Shown in pieces: positions 7,537 to 15,669 of a DNA stretch of 52,219 nucleotides. The notes under the pieces were generated by a model. The model saw only the letters and a list, made by a program, of their open reading frames with translations. It did not search any database and was not told the DNA's origin. The position numbers were made by a program, and so were the translations under genes. How positions within the stretch are numbered: the stretch's first letter is position 1; the number at the start of each line of letters is the position of its first letter. The DNA comes from Anaerolineales bacterium (GTDB lineage: Bacteria > Chloroflexota > Anaerolineae > Anaerolineales > UBA11858). Location: positions 1 through 52,219 of the forward strand of contig JADHTJ010000013.1 of assembly GCA_016785015.1 (NCBI GenBank), written 5' to 3'.

Positions 7537-7815
7537 ATGAGCAATACCAATCAACTGGCCAAACTTGATCTGGATTGCGAAGTGGTCATAAACTATTTGA
7601 GCGGGTATTTGCTAGACCAAGGAGTGCGCACTGTTCGCTCCTTTGATCTGCAATCCGCCTGTGCTTCATACCCAGATCTTACGTGCTCTCATCACGAAAA
7701 TATGGCGTGTGACTGTCAACTCGTGATTTTGTTAGCCTATGGTCAGAGTGGCTTGAACAAAACCTGTCATGCTGAGCACAGCGAAGCATCTTGCTTTTCA
7801 TTTGAAATATTCTGA
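7537..7815 (+). CDS. Cys/His-rich small protein of unknown family, C-terminus altered by a repeat
   Basis: The gene encodes 92 residues with GGAG ahead of the ATG. The first 76 or so residues look like a compact domain (VVINYLSGYLLDQGVRTVRSFDLQSACA) ending in a metal-site-like LTCSHHENMACDCQ and a hydrophobic strand LVILLAYG. I do not recognise the family. There is no signal peptide, so it is probably cytoplasmic. The last 15 or so residues (from about KTCHAEHSEAS) are encoded by the left arm of an interspersed repeat, so the original C-terminus was probably lost. It is driven by regulon promoter C and so is expected to be co-expressed with the copper/redox genes. Confidence 0.7.
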   Translation: MSNTNQLAKLDLDCEVVINYLSGYLLDQGVRTVRSFDLQSACASYPDLTCSHHENMACDCQLVILLAYGQSGLNKTCHAEHSEASCFSFEIF

Positions 7816-7862
7816 GCTAAATTTGCATTAGATACTTCGTCGCTGCACTCCTCAGTATGACA
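7765..7862. repeat. Interspersed inverted repeat with TGTCAT-CTGAG arms
   Basis: The left arm (7765-7791) starts TGTCATGCTGAG and ends GCGAAGCATCT. The right arm (7830-7862), as complement, starts TGTCATACTGAG and ends CGAAGTATCT. The arms face each other around about 38 AT-rich bases. I know similar sequences as abundant dispersed repeats in Chloroflexota genomes. The left arm overlaps the end of the gene at 7537. I see no gene in 7863-8089. Confidence 0.6.
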
Positions 7863-8089
7863 CACTGTTTAGACTTCTGTTGACCAATACAAAAAACGCT
7901 TATTTCATTCGGATCTGAGACATCTTTGTACTGATCTGCTCTACCTATGTATTGGATTCTTGCGCGCATTCTCTTTGAAAGATTTATCTCTTTCAATGCA
8001 TCATAATCCATATTGCTTATTGACGGCTTGAGAATAAGATCACCCAGAATAGCTCGGTCCTTCATCTAACCATCGACGACTGGAGACGT

Positions 8090-9202
8090 ATGAAAAGTAC
8101 TTTCATAATTCCTGGAATATTTATCACGATCAGTTTGCTGTTGATCCCCATTATTGTGCAGGCATATGAAACCAACTGCCAGGATCACCCAGCATATCAA
8201 ATTCCATCGAACTGCACTACCTTTGAACAGCCGATAGCAGAACGCGATTTCTCTACTGTGTCTCTCCCCGGTAACGCACCCGATCCGTCGTTGTCACAAT
8301 TGCCCTATTACTACTTGCGGGTAACGCGCGCAGACGCTCCGCTATTCACTTCACTCGAAGCTGCTATCGCGGGCGAACAAGTTTACCGTACACTGGAAAC
8401 TGGCTTCGATTACGTCACGTACATCGACTACGCGGATGTAGATGGCAAGAGATATTACATGATAGCTCCCGGCATTTGGATGCAAAAGACTGGTCTCTCT
8501 CCAATTGCCACACCGACTTTCCAAAGCCTGGAATTCTGGGCTACTCCGCAAAATGATTTCGGCTGGGTGCTCTTCAATGTGGAAAGCAAAAAAAATCCGG
8601 GATTAAGAGAAGAAGATTACACCGGTCAATTCTACAACCGCTACGAAGTACTGCAAATTTATGAAGTCAGGGAAGCCAGTGGATTGGAGTGGTATCTAAT
8701 TGGGCCAGACGAATGGATCGAAGGGCGACAGATCGCTCGAGTATCCCCCAACACAACTCCCCCCGAGGGGGTAGCAGGTGAGCGCTGGATCGATGTCAAT
8801 CTCAAAGAACAAATTCTGACAATCTACGATGAAAGCGAGTTAGTCTTCGCCGCGCTGGTCTCAACTGGTGTGCCTGGAGCCTGGACCCAGCCAGGAATTT
8901 TCCAGATTTATCTTTCTAAAGAATCCGAGACAATGAGCGGCGCTTTTACCGCTGACCGGTCAGATTACTACTACCTTGAAGATGTTCCCTGGACGATGTA
9001 TTTCGATCAATCCCGCGCCCTGCATGGCACCTATTGGCATAACGGATTCGGCGTTCCTCGCTCCCGCGGGTGCGTAAACCTTTCACCCGGTGACGCCCAA
9101 TGGAGCTTCAACTGGGCCAATGAAGGAGATTGGATTTACATCTGGGATCCCTCCGGCGAAACTCCTGCTGATCCAGATCTTTATACATCAGGTGGTGCTT
9201 GA
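8090..9202 (+). CDS. L,D-transpeptidase (YkuD domain), exported
   Basis: This 370-residue protein has a signal peptide (LLLIPIIVQAYE) and a C-terminal YkuD catalytic domain. The active-site signature is HGTYWHNGFGVPRSRGCVNL with the catalytic Cys in SRGCVNL and the conserved His upstream; the strand WIDVNLKEQILTIYDE opens the domain. The region before it (about residues 80-235) has SH3-like repeats typical of this architecture. It forms 3-3 peptidoglycan cross-links or attaches proteins to peptidoglycan in the families studied. TGGAGA precedes the ATG. It begins a plus-strand run with the DUF3105 and DUF2085 genes. Confidence 0.9.
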   Translation: MKSTFIIPGIFITISLLLIPIIVQAYETNCQDHPAYQIPSNCTTFEQPIAERDFSTVSLPGNAPDPSLSQLPYYYLRVTRADAPLFTSLEAAIAGEQVYRTLETGFDYVTYIDYADVDGKRYYMIAPGIWMQKTGLSPIATPTFQSLEFWATPQNDFGWVLFNVESKKNPGLREEDYTGQFYNRYEVLQIYEVREASGLEWYLIGPDEWIEGRQIARVSPNTTPPEGVAGERWIDVNLKEQILTIYDESELVFAALVSTGVPGAWTQPGIFQIYLSKESETMSGAFTADRSDYYYLEDVPWTMYFDQSRALHGTYWHNGFGVPRSRGCVNLSPGDAQWSFNWANEGDWIYIWDPSGETPADPDLYTSGGA

Positions 9203-9242
9203 AATTTCAGATTAAATAATATCAAAATATTTGGAGATAGTT

Positions 9243-9839
9243 ATGCGCAATAAAAGACTACGCGATTCCCGCCGAGAAAAGAAACGCAAAAAGAAGTTGA
9301 CCTCATCCCTGATCTGGGGTGGTATCGTTTTAGTACTATTAATCATAGGCGCCTTTATCATATACGACTCTTCACGGCCTTCTGAGGGCGAAACCATTCC
9401 TATCATGGCTGATGCTGGTGCACATGTCCCAGAGGGCCAAGATCCAGGCCCATTCAACTCCGACCCCCCTACATCAGGGCGACATTACAACCAACCCTTA
9501 GATGCAGGTTTTTACGAGGAGGGTGATCCCGAAACTTTAACAGATTATCCCGAGGGGTACCTTCTTCATAGCTTAGAGCATGGCTACGTGATCTTTTGGT
9601 ACAACTGTGATGCACTAGATAATGTTGATGATTGTAACCAACTAAAAGATGGCATCAAGGAAGTGATGGATAGATTCTTGAGCGTAAAGCTGATTGCATA
9701 TCCTTGGACATCTATTGACGTTCCAGTTGTGATGACAACCTGGGGACAAATGATGCGCTTCGAAAAATTTGATGAGGGTATCGCGCGAGAATTTGTCCAG
9801 GCAAACCGCAATCGAGCCCCAGAACCAAACGCTCCCTGA
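9243..9839 (+). CDS. DUF3105 membrane-anchored protein
   Basis: I start at MRNKRLRD (9243, 198 residues), with GGAG 8 bases upstream; an upstream in-frame TTG contains that ribosome site and is rejected. A very basic N-terminus leads into one helix (about residues 20-40). The outer domain carries the DUF3105 signature: DPPTSGRHYN, then LLHSLEHGYVIFWYNCDAL with two cysteines. The function is unknown; the conserved His residues suggest metal binding. It lies two bases ahead of the DUF2085 gene and is probably co-transcribed with it. Confidence 0.88.
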   Translation: MRNKRLRDSRREKKRKKKLTSSLIWGGIVLVLLIIGAFIIYDSSRPSEGETIPIMADAGAHVPEGQDPGPFNSDPPTSGRHYNQPLDAGFYEEGDPETLTDYPEGYLLHSLEHGYVIFWYNCDALDNVDDCNQLKDGIKEVMDRFLSVKLIAYPWTSIDVPVVMTTWGQMMRFEKFDEGIAREFVQANRNRAPEPNAP

Positions 9840-9841
9840 CC

Positions 9842-10597
9842 GTGACAACCAGTACCCTAAGCCCTCGCAAGCGTGCTATGGTGATCGCTGCACACCGCTT
9901 GATATACCGCCTCAGCCAACACTGGATGTTAATTTTCAGTTTGTCGTTCGGCATATTTGTAGGCGCGCCATTTTTAGCCCCAGTTTTCATGCACCTGGGA
10001 TGGGTTGGGCCTGGGAAGGCAACTTACTTCGTTTACTCTTTCCTTTGCCACCAGCTGCCGCAACGCTCATTCTTCATCTTCGGTAATCAAGTTACTTTAT
10101 CGTTGACTGAAATTCAAAGCGTATGGCAAAACTCCATCAATCCCCTAGTTTTACGACAATTCATTGGCAATGTAGAGGTGGGCTGGAAGGTGGCCTGGTC
10201 TGACCGTATGATATCTATGTACTCAAGCATCCTGCTCTTTGCCTGGATTTGGTATCCGTTCCGAACAAGGGTAAAGGCCTTACCCTTGTGGGGATTTTTG
10301 CTTTTTCTGCTCCCTATGGGCATTGATGGCGTCACGCACACGATCAGCGATTTTTATGGCATCGGCCAGGGCTTTCGAGATAGCAATGCCTGGTTGGCAG
10401 CGCTGACGAACAGTATCTATCCATCTTCATTCTATGCCGGGGATGTGCTTGGGTCATTCAATTCCTGGATGCGGCTGATCACGGGCATCCTCTTTGGTCT
10501 TGGCATTGTCTGGTTTGGATTTCCTTTTGTCGAGGAATCTTTCAGGAGTAATGTAAGTATTTTAGAAATTGATGGACCGCAACCGAAAGAGAAATAG
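9842..10597 (+). CDS. DUF2085 integral membrane protein
   Basis: This 251-residue protein starts at GTG, two bases after the DUF3105 stop. It has about five helices and the DUF2085 hallmark FLCHQLPQRSFFIFG near residue 75. A second part (GIDGVTHTISDFYG) holds further His and Asp residues in helices. The function of the family is unknown. The last few codons (PQPKEK) and the stop fall in sequence matching the dispersed 101-bp repeat at 26068-26168, so the C-terminus may have been changed by insertion of that repeat. Confidence 0.85.
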   Translation: MTTSTLSPRKRAMVIAAHRLIYRLSQHWMLIFSLSFGIFVGAPFLAPVFMHLGWVGPGKATYFVYSFLCHQLPQRSFFIFGNQVTLSLTEIQSVWQNSINPLVLRQFIGNVEVGWKVAWSDRMISMYSSILLFAWIWYPFRTRVKALPLWGFLLFLLPMGIDGVTHTISDFYGIGQGFRDSNAWLAALTNSIYPSSFYAGDVLGSFNSWMRLITGILFGLGIVWFGFPFVEESFRSNVSILEIDGPQPKEK

Positions 10598-10669
10598 CCC
10601 TGAAAATAGGGGGGGGCGAAGACCCGCCCCCTATTTTCAGGGCTTTCTCGCTACGTGTGCGTAACATGA
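10570..10669. repeat. Short dispersed hairpin element, copy 1 (also acts as terminator)
   Basis: The core is a 15-bp hairpin (CCCTGAAAATAGGGG with CCCCTATTTTCAGGG, 10598-10642). It is flanked by CGCAACCGAAAGAGAA on the left and GCTACGTGTGCGTAACATGA (10650-10669) on the right. Both flanks and the hairpin plan match the element at 26068-26168, which has perfect 12-base terminal inverted repeats; here the left end is eroded. The hairpin lies right after the DUF2085 stop codon. Confidence 0.7.
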
Positions 10670-10718
10670 GTTAGAAAGCAAGTTCAAACGAGCAGGACTT
10701 GAACTTTGATGTGATGCA

Positions 10719-11201
10719 ATGAATCCGAAACGTTACTTGTTGATCGCACTTATTTTCCTGGCAATCATTATGATTGGATTTTCCACCCTTCGAAACAAAT
10801 TCAGTGGAAATCCAGTCACAATTTCTGGAATCACTGTTCCCCCCATTCCCGCGCTTGACCCTGCACAAATCGAAGTAGGCAAATCCGCTTATGCTCAAAA
10901 TTGCGCCAGTTGCCACGGCGCCAATTTGGAAGGGCAGCCCAATTGGAAGCAAACGGGTTTAGATGGAAAATTACCAGCTCCACCCCAGGATAGCAGCGGC
11001 CATTCCTGGCATCATGCAGATGATGTCTTGCTATCGATTATCTCCAACGGTGGAGACCCTTCTTATTCCGCCATGCCAGCTTTCAGAGAGATCCTTACCG
11101 AAGCTGAGATCATTGGGGTGCTGGATTACATCAAAAGTTCGTGGGGACAAGATGAGCGCGAATATCAATGGTGGCTCTCGATGAGAGATCAATACCAATA
11201 A
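10719..11201 (+). CDS. Cytochrome c, membrane-anchored
   Basis: The 160-residue protein has an N-terminal helix (about residues 5-23) and one class I cytochrome c domain: CASCHG at residues 65-70 (Cys65), and likely axial Met in YSAMPAF. No lipobox is seen, so the helix is a signal anchor. It resembles soluble electron carriers used with oxidases and copper enzymes. It precedes the sensor-regulator pair by 36 bases. No strong ribosome site is seen. Confidence 0.88.
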   Translation: MNPKRYLLIALIFLAIIMIGFSTLRNKFSGNPVTISGITVPPIPALDPAQIEVGKSAYAQNCASCHGANLEGQPNWKQTGLDGKLPAPPQDSSGHSWHHADDVLLSIISNGGDPSYSAMPAFREILTEAEIIGVLDYIKSSWGQDEREYQWWLSMRDQYQ

Positions 11202-11237
11202 CGAGTTTTCGATGGGGTATCGTAGTAGAATAATAAT

Positions 11238-11906
11238 ATGAACGAGCCAAAAATACGCGTCCTTTTGGCGGATGATCACGCCGTTGTGAGGGCAGGAATT
11301 CGCCAGTTCCTCGATCAGGCTGAAGATATAGAGGTCATTGCCGAAGCCGACGATGGAGAAGCAGCCCAAGCACTCATCGAAGAGAATCTACCAGATGTAG
11401 CTGTGCTCGATATCCAGATGCCCAAAGTCAGCGGGATCGATGTTACCCGCTGGGTTCGTGCCAACCATCCCGAGATTGGCGTACTCATTCTGACAGCATA
11501 TGATGATGATCCCTATGTGATGGCCGTACTGCAGGCCGGTGCGAATGGCTATGTGCTCAAAACTGCATCACCCCGAGATATCATCCGAGCTGTGAGAGAT
11601 GTCCATGCCGGAAATTCTGCATTAGACGCGAACATTCTAGAAAAGATGATGGCCCAAATGTCTTCAGAAAATCGCTCGCAATCTGTCGAAAAATTGACGG
11701 AACGTGAGCTGGAGGTCTTAAGATTGGTTGCCAAAGGCTTTACCAACAAAGCTATTGGAGTACAGTTAGGAATCAGTGATCGAACTGTCCAAGGTCATTT
11801 GGCGCATGTTTTTAATAAACTCCATGCCAGCAGTCGCACGGAGGCGGTTATGCAGGCAGTATCATTGGGCTGGCTGCCATCTGACCTAAATCAGATGGAT
11901 AATTAA
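11238..11906 (+). CDS. NarL/FixJ-type response regulator
   Basis: The 222-residue protein has a receiver domain (ADDHAVV, phospho-acceptor Asp58 in VLDIQMP, LTAYDD, Lys in YVLKTAS) and a C-terminal LuxR-type helix-turn-helix (LTERELEVLRLVAKGFTNKAI...). It is followed after 3 bases by its sensor kinase. The gene has no ribosome site; a TAGAAT at 11226-11231 would place transcription start exactly on the ATG, so the mRNA may be leaderless. Its position inside the island and the 7-2-7 symmetry of the regulon palindrome make it the best local candidate for the regulon activator; this is inference. Confidence 0.92.
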   Translation: MNEPKIRVLLADDHAVVRAGIRQFLDQAEDIEVIAEADDGEAAQALIEENLPDVAVLDIQMPKVSGIDVTRWVRANHPEIGVLILTAYDDDPYVMAVLQAGANGYVLKTASPRDIIRAVRDVHAGNSALDANILEKMMAQMSSENRSQSVEKLTERELEVLRLVAKGFTNKAIGVQLGISDRTVQGHLAHVFNKLHASSRTEAVMQAVSLGWLPSDLNQMDN

Positions 11907-11909
11907 GAG

Positions 11910-13646
11910 ATGTCACGTCCACCCCAAGGTTCAATTCCATTGCCAGGTTTGCGCTGGAGGGGGTTGAACCTTCAGTTTTTTACTTTATTTTTCATTCCTC
12001 TCATAGCAATTCTATTGCTGATTACATTTGGTAGTCTGACTTTACATCAACGCGCCATGCGGCAGTTAGTCGGAGAGCGCGATGAGCGTGCAGCTCGCAC
12101 TGCTGCTAGCGCTTTAGGAGAGCAACTCTATCACCGTTCCGCCGCCGTAAGGGGATTGGCCTTGCGGGCATCCGATCAAATTTCACCAGGTGAAATCATG
12201 GGGACATCGGCATTCTTGCTAAATGATTTTGATTTTGGTTTGGCATTATTTTCACCGCAGGGGGAAATACTCGCAAACAATGGCGATGCTGCATTATGGT
12301 TATCGCCACCCGAAACACTCGGCAGCATTTTAGGCGAAGCATTGCAAGAGGCTGGAAGCGAATCGGTATTTTCTTCTCCCATCCAACATCCATCAGATGA
12401 TGACAGCCTAATTTTTGTAGCTTTTGCCGTAAACGCAGAGTCTTCCATTGCCGTAGGCGCATTTTCTCCTGTCATGATTGCCCGACGAACACTGGCGGGA
12501 GCTTTTTCACCAGGAGAACAATCGGCCGCCTATGTAATTTCTACTGATCATAAAGTGATCTACCAGATTGGCGAACTCGCACCTTCAGAGGATCCTGCTA
12601 GTCACCCAGGGGTTGCGGAAGCCCTTAGGGGTGAAAGCGGGACTTCGTATGTTCAGGTAGCCGATAGCGAACATGTGGTTGCCTTCAGTCCCATCCAGCC
12701 CACAGGTTGGGCCTTAGTCATTGAAGAACCTTGGGAATCTGTGGCCAACCCATTGCTCAACACGACTCAAATCGCACCATTGATATTAGTGCCTGTATTG
12801 CTCCTAGCACTTGTTGCTCTATGGTTTGGTGCGAGGCAAATTGTCCAACCACTACAAGCTTTAGAAGCACGCGCCGCTGATCTAGCCTGGGGCGATTATG
12901 AAGAGATCACTGAATCGGTTGGAGGCATAGAAGAGATCGTTCGTTTGCAAACCACACTTAGCCATTTGGCAGAAAAAATCCAACGTTCGCAAGCGGGATT
13001 GCATGGCTATATTGGTGCCATAACTACTGGCCAGGAAGAGGAGCGAGGGCGGCTGGCCAGAGAACTGCATGATGACACCATCCAGGCATTGATTGCCCTC
13101 AACCAGCGGGTGCAGCTGACCCAGTTGAAGGTGAGCGCTGATCCCGAAGCTGTCTCTGCCCTCGAAGAGATCCAATCCCTGACCGAAGCTACCATCCAAG
13201 ATTTGCGACGTTTGATCCGCGCCATGCGGCCCTTATACCTAGAAGACCTGGGGTTGGTTGCTGCCTTAGAGATGTTGGTGCGTGAAATATCGCCCACTGA
13301 AAATATCTCTATCGGGTTTCAACACCTGGGGACTGAAACACGCTTACCACCGGAGACTGAACTGGCCTTATATCGTATCGCGCAGGAGGGCATCAGTAAT
13401 ATCATCCGGCACTCAAATGCTGATAACGCATCATTGGAACTCATTTTCTCACCATCAGAAACCATATTGAAGATCCGCGATGACGGAAATGGCTTCGAAG
13501 TCCCCGATAGTCCGGCAGAATTTGCCCCCAGCGGTCATTTCGGCTTACTTGGTATCCATGAGCGCGCCGAATTGATCGGGGCGCGTATGGAGATAAATGC
13601 TCAATCTGGGGATGGAACGAATGTAGCGGTTATCGTGCCAATATAA
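11910..13646 (+). CDS. Membrane sensor histidine kinase, NarX/NreB-like transmitter
   Basis: The 578-residue protein has helices at about 22-44 and 288-310 bracketing a roughly 240-residue extracytoplasmic sensor region that looks like a Cache domain (ALFSPQGEILANN, AYVISTDHKVIYQ). HAMP follows (IVQPLQALEARAADL). The HisKA_3 motif RELHDDTIQAL contains His387, and HATPase motifs are EGISNIIRHSNA and DDGNGFE and GLLGIHERA. It should sense an external signal and phosphorylate the regulator encoded just upstream. The ligand is unknown; copper, oxygen or redox state would fit the neighbourhood. Confidence 0.92.
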   Translation: MSRPPQGSIPLPGLRWRGLNLQFFTLFFIPLIAILLLITFGSLTLHQRAMRQLVGERDERAARTAASALGEQLYHRSAAVRGLALRASDQISPGEIMGTSAFLLNDFDFGLALFSPQGEILANNGDAALWLSPPETLGSILGEALQEAGSESVFSSPIQHPSDDDSLIFVAFAVNAESSIAVGAFSPVMIARRTLAGAFSPGEQSAAYVISTDHKVIYQIGELAPSEDPASHPGVAEALRGESGTSYVQVADSEHVVAFSPIQPTGWALVIEEPWESVANPLLNTTQIAPLILVPVLLLALVALWFGARQIVQPLQALEARAADLAWGDYEEITESVGGIEEIVRLQTTLSHLAEKIQRSQAGLHGYIGAITTGQEEERGRLARELHDDTIQALIALNQRVQLTQLKVSADPEAVSALEEIQSLTEATIQDLRRLIRAMRPLYLEDLGLVAALEMLVREISPTENISIGFQHLGTETRLPPETELALYRIAQEGISNIIRHSNADNASLELIFSPSETILKIRDDGNGFEVPDSPAEFAPSGHFGLLGIHERAELIGARMEINAQSGDGTNVAVIVPI

Positions 13647-13836
13647 TCTCTCAGTTTTCCCAATATTCTTCATCTAATCAAATAGATAAGTTTTTGTGCC
13701 CACACGTTGTCAGAAACAATGGAACTGCAATGGTAATTCGGTCCCAAGTTCCATTTGAAGTTAATTGGCCACTAAAGTTAGTGTAGATAAATATTATGTC
13801 TGAATATTTATTTGATCCAATCAGAAAAATGTCAAA

Positions 13837-15030
13837 ATGAATAAACACACTCTCGAAAATATACGCAGAGGTACCACAATCAAGAAGTATCCGTATCTTT
13901 TAATGTTTGCGATTCTTGTGCTCTCATCATGCGCGGTTATTCCCACGGAACAAAATACAGAGATAGATTTTAATTCAAATGGCTTATCGGATGCAGCTAC
14001 GCTAACATCTACTCAAACACCTTCACCGAGCTTTATAGCGTCAAATACCCCTTCACTAACACCAACGCCAACTAGTACGGCAACCTCGACCAATACACTG
14101 ACCCCTACGAAAACTCTTCATCCCATGATGATCGAGGCAGCGAGGATGCAAGAGTATCCAGGTAGCGACATCGTCATCGAGCGCGAGCTTGATCCAGGAG
14201 TGAATTACCACCGCTACTATGCTTCCTATCTGTCTGAAGGGTTGAAGATCTATGCCCTGCTGACCATCCCTGATGGTGAGCCTCCCGCAAGTGGATGGCC
14301 GGTGATCGTCTTCAACCATGGCTATATCCAACCTGATTATTACCGCACCACACAACGTTATATAGCGTATGTAAATCGGTTGGCACAAAGTGGCTATATT
14401 GTTTTACGTTCTGATTATCGTGGGCATGACCAATCTGAAGGCGAGGCCCGGGGCGCGTATAGCAATCCTGATTACGTGACCGATGTACTCAATGCAGTTG
14501 CATCTCTGAAACGCTTTCCGGAGGCAGACCCTGACCGGATTGGCATGTGGGGGCATTCGATGGGCGGCTATATCACGTTACGCGCTATGGTCATTTCCCC
14601 AGACATCAAGGCTGGAGTAATTTGGGCTGGAGTTGTCGGCGCTTATCCAGATCTGTTTGCACGCGGACTCGATTTTTCCTCCATCGCGTTGACCAACACC
14701 CCATTTCCTGGCAGGCGCTGGCAAATTTCCTGGCTCGAGCAATTCGGCACATTTGATGAAAATCCAGAATTTTGGAACAGCATTTCGGCAAATGCCTATC
14801 TAGCTGATCTTTCAGGACCAATTCAACTCCATCATGGAACGGGAGATACCCATGTACCCTTGAGCACTTCACAAACCCTTAACGATCAGATGATCGAAGC
14901 AGGAATGCCCGTTGAATTCTACACATATGACGGCGATAATCACGATATTTCCGGTTTCTTCACCCAGGCAATGAATCTCAGTATCGAGTTCTTTGATCTG
15001 CATGTCAATCAACAAACTACTACAGATTGA
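13837..15030 (+). CDS. Alpha/beta hydrolase lipoprotein, prolyl oligopeptidase-like
   Basis: The 397-residue protein has a lipoprotein signal (LSSC) and a Thr/Ser/Pro-rich linker (residues about 55-95). The C-terminal peptidase S9-like hydrolase domain has the oxyanion-region motif VIFNHGYIQP, the nucleophile elbow GHSMGGY with Ser241, DTHVP with the acid, and GDNHDISG with the catalytic His. It should cleave peptides or esters outside the membrane; the substrate is unknown. It lies between the sensor kinase and the Sec-thioredoxin gene with its own upstream gap of 190 bases. That gap holds an inverted repeat (TGGAACT/AGTTCCA, 13719-13753) and no ribosome site. Confidence 0.88.
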   Translation: MNKHTLENIRRGTTIKKYPYLLMFAILVLSSCAVIPTEQNTEIDFNSNGLSDAATLTSTQTPSPSFIASNTPSLTPTPTSTATSTNTLTPTKTLHPMMIEAARMQEYPGSDIVIERELDPGVNYHRYYASYLSEGLKIYALLTIPDGEPPASGWPVIVFNHGYIQPDYYRTTQRYIAYVNRLAQSGYIVLRSDYRGHDQSEGEARGAYSNPDYVTDVLNAVASLKRFPEADPDRIGMWGHSMGGYITLRAMVISPDIKAGVIWAGVVGAYPDLFARGLDFSSIALTNTPFPGRRWQISWLEQFGTFDENPEFWNSISANAYLADLSGPIQLHHGTGDTHVPLSTSQTLNDQMIEAGMPVEFYTYDGDNHDISGFFTQAMNLSIEFFDLHVNQQTTTD

Positions 15031-15047
15031 CTACAATTGAATGACGC

Positions 15048-15116
15048 ATAGGCAAAAATGCCTATCTATACCCCCGGTAAATAGCGCTTTCGAAAGCACA
15101 TCAGATCAAATATATT
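15048..15116 (+). promoter_or_regulatory. Regulon promoter D (for the Sec-thioredoxin gene)
   Basis: Palindrome ATAGGCAAAAATGCCTAT (15048-15065), 16 bases, TAGCGC (15082-15087), 23 bases, -10 TATATT (15111-15116). Predicted transcription start is near 15123, giving a 24-base leader with AAAGGA. Confidence 0.8.
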
Positions 15117-15146
15117 TGTCAATATTTCTAACTGAAAGGATTTTAT

Positions 15147-15527
15147 ATGAGGTTTCGATTCTTGTTCTCGCTTGTTGGGTTTCTTTCATTGATTTTAGGA
15201 GCATGCAACACTTCAATCGATTCACCGATCTCCCCTGCGCCAGACAAACTCACCTTCCTGTTTTTCTACACAGAGGGCTGAGCCCCTTGAGCAGAGATGG
15301 AGCCTGTCGTGAACGGGTTTGAAGAAAAATATACTGATGATGTTGAAGTATTGCGGCTAAATGCCAATCAAAATGAAGGTCAGGAGGCATTTCGTTTCTA
15401 TCGGTTGCAGGGCCACCCAGCTTTTGTCCTGCTCAACCCTCAGGGTGAAGTGCTCTGGTCTGGGTTGGGGGTGCAAAGTGCTGAAATGTTAGAAACGCAA
15501 GCTGAAAATCAGCTTAGTGTTCCTTGA
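15147..15527 (+). CDS. Thioredoxin-like lipoprotein with a UxxU active site (two in-frame TGA)
   Basis: The ATG at 15147 follows AAAGGA and opens a lipoprotein signal (LILGAC, Cys20). Reading through TGA at 15279-15281 and 15288-15290 gives 126 residues. The active-site region reads FFYTEG-U-AP-U-AEMEPVV, where thioredoxins have CxxC; so both redox residues are Sec (45 and 48). Downstream the fold continues (VEVLRLNANQN, the cis-Pro loop GHPAFVLLN, GEVLWSG). One stem-loop at 15300-15320 is within SECIS range of both TGA codons. An internal ATG at 15297 could only make a fragment without signal or active site. It is under promoter D. Family role: thiol-disulfide exchange on the outer face; partners may be the CuA or DUF1573 proteins. 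Confidence 0.88.
15300..15320 (+). promoter_or_regulatory. Bacterial SECIS-like hairpin in the UxxU thioredoxin gene
   Basis: GAGCCTGT (15300-15307) pairs with ACGGGTTT (15313-15320) over 8 bp including three G-U pairs, leaving loop CGTGA with G in second place. The loop starts 18 bases after the second TGA and 27 after the first, so one hairpin could serve both codons. Confidence 0.6.
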
Positions 15528-15546
15528 TAGATGATGAGAAAAGGAA

Positions 15547-15615
15547 ATAGGCAATATTGCCCATAGGGAGATGGGCGATATTGCGCTTACCCCTTGTTCT
15601 CCTTTGGGTCATAAT
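15547..15615 (+). promoter_or_regulatory. Regulon promoter E (for the rhodanese lipoprotein)
   Basis: Palindrome ATAGGCAATATTGCCCAT (15547-15564), 16 bases, TTGCGC (15581-15586), 23 bases, -10 CATAAT (15610-15615). Here the proximal site is clear as a second near-copy, GGGCGATATTGCGC, with its centre 24 bases from the first. Confidence 0.8.
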
Positions 15616-15669
15616 CTCCCCCGATTTCCATCGACATTTGGGAATCATTCAATCTAAAGGAGACAAACC

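Noticed and set aside
7817..8065. Minus-strand open frame of 82 codons
   Set aside because: Its end lies in the dispersed repeat, and it has no domain or ribosome site.
15279..15290. General recoding of TGA in this genome in place of selenocysteine
   Set aside because: Many intact genes here end in TGA in the expected place, and in-frame TGA occurs only at redox Cys positions with hairpins after them.
15041..15322. Open frame of 93 codons overlapping the Sec-thioredoxin gene
   Set aside because: It runs through promoter D and is out of frame with the lipoprotein signal and the thioredoxin fold. It has no ribosome site or recognisable domain.
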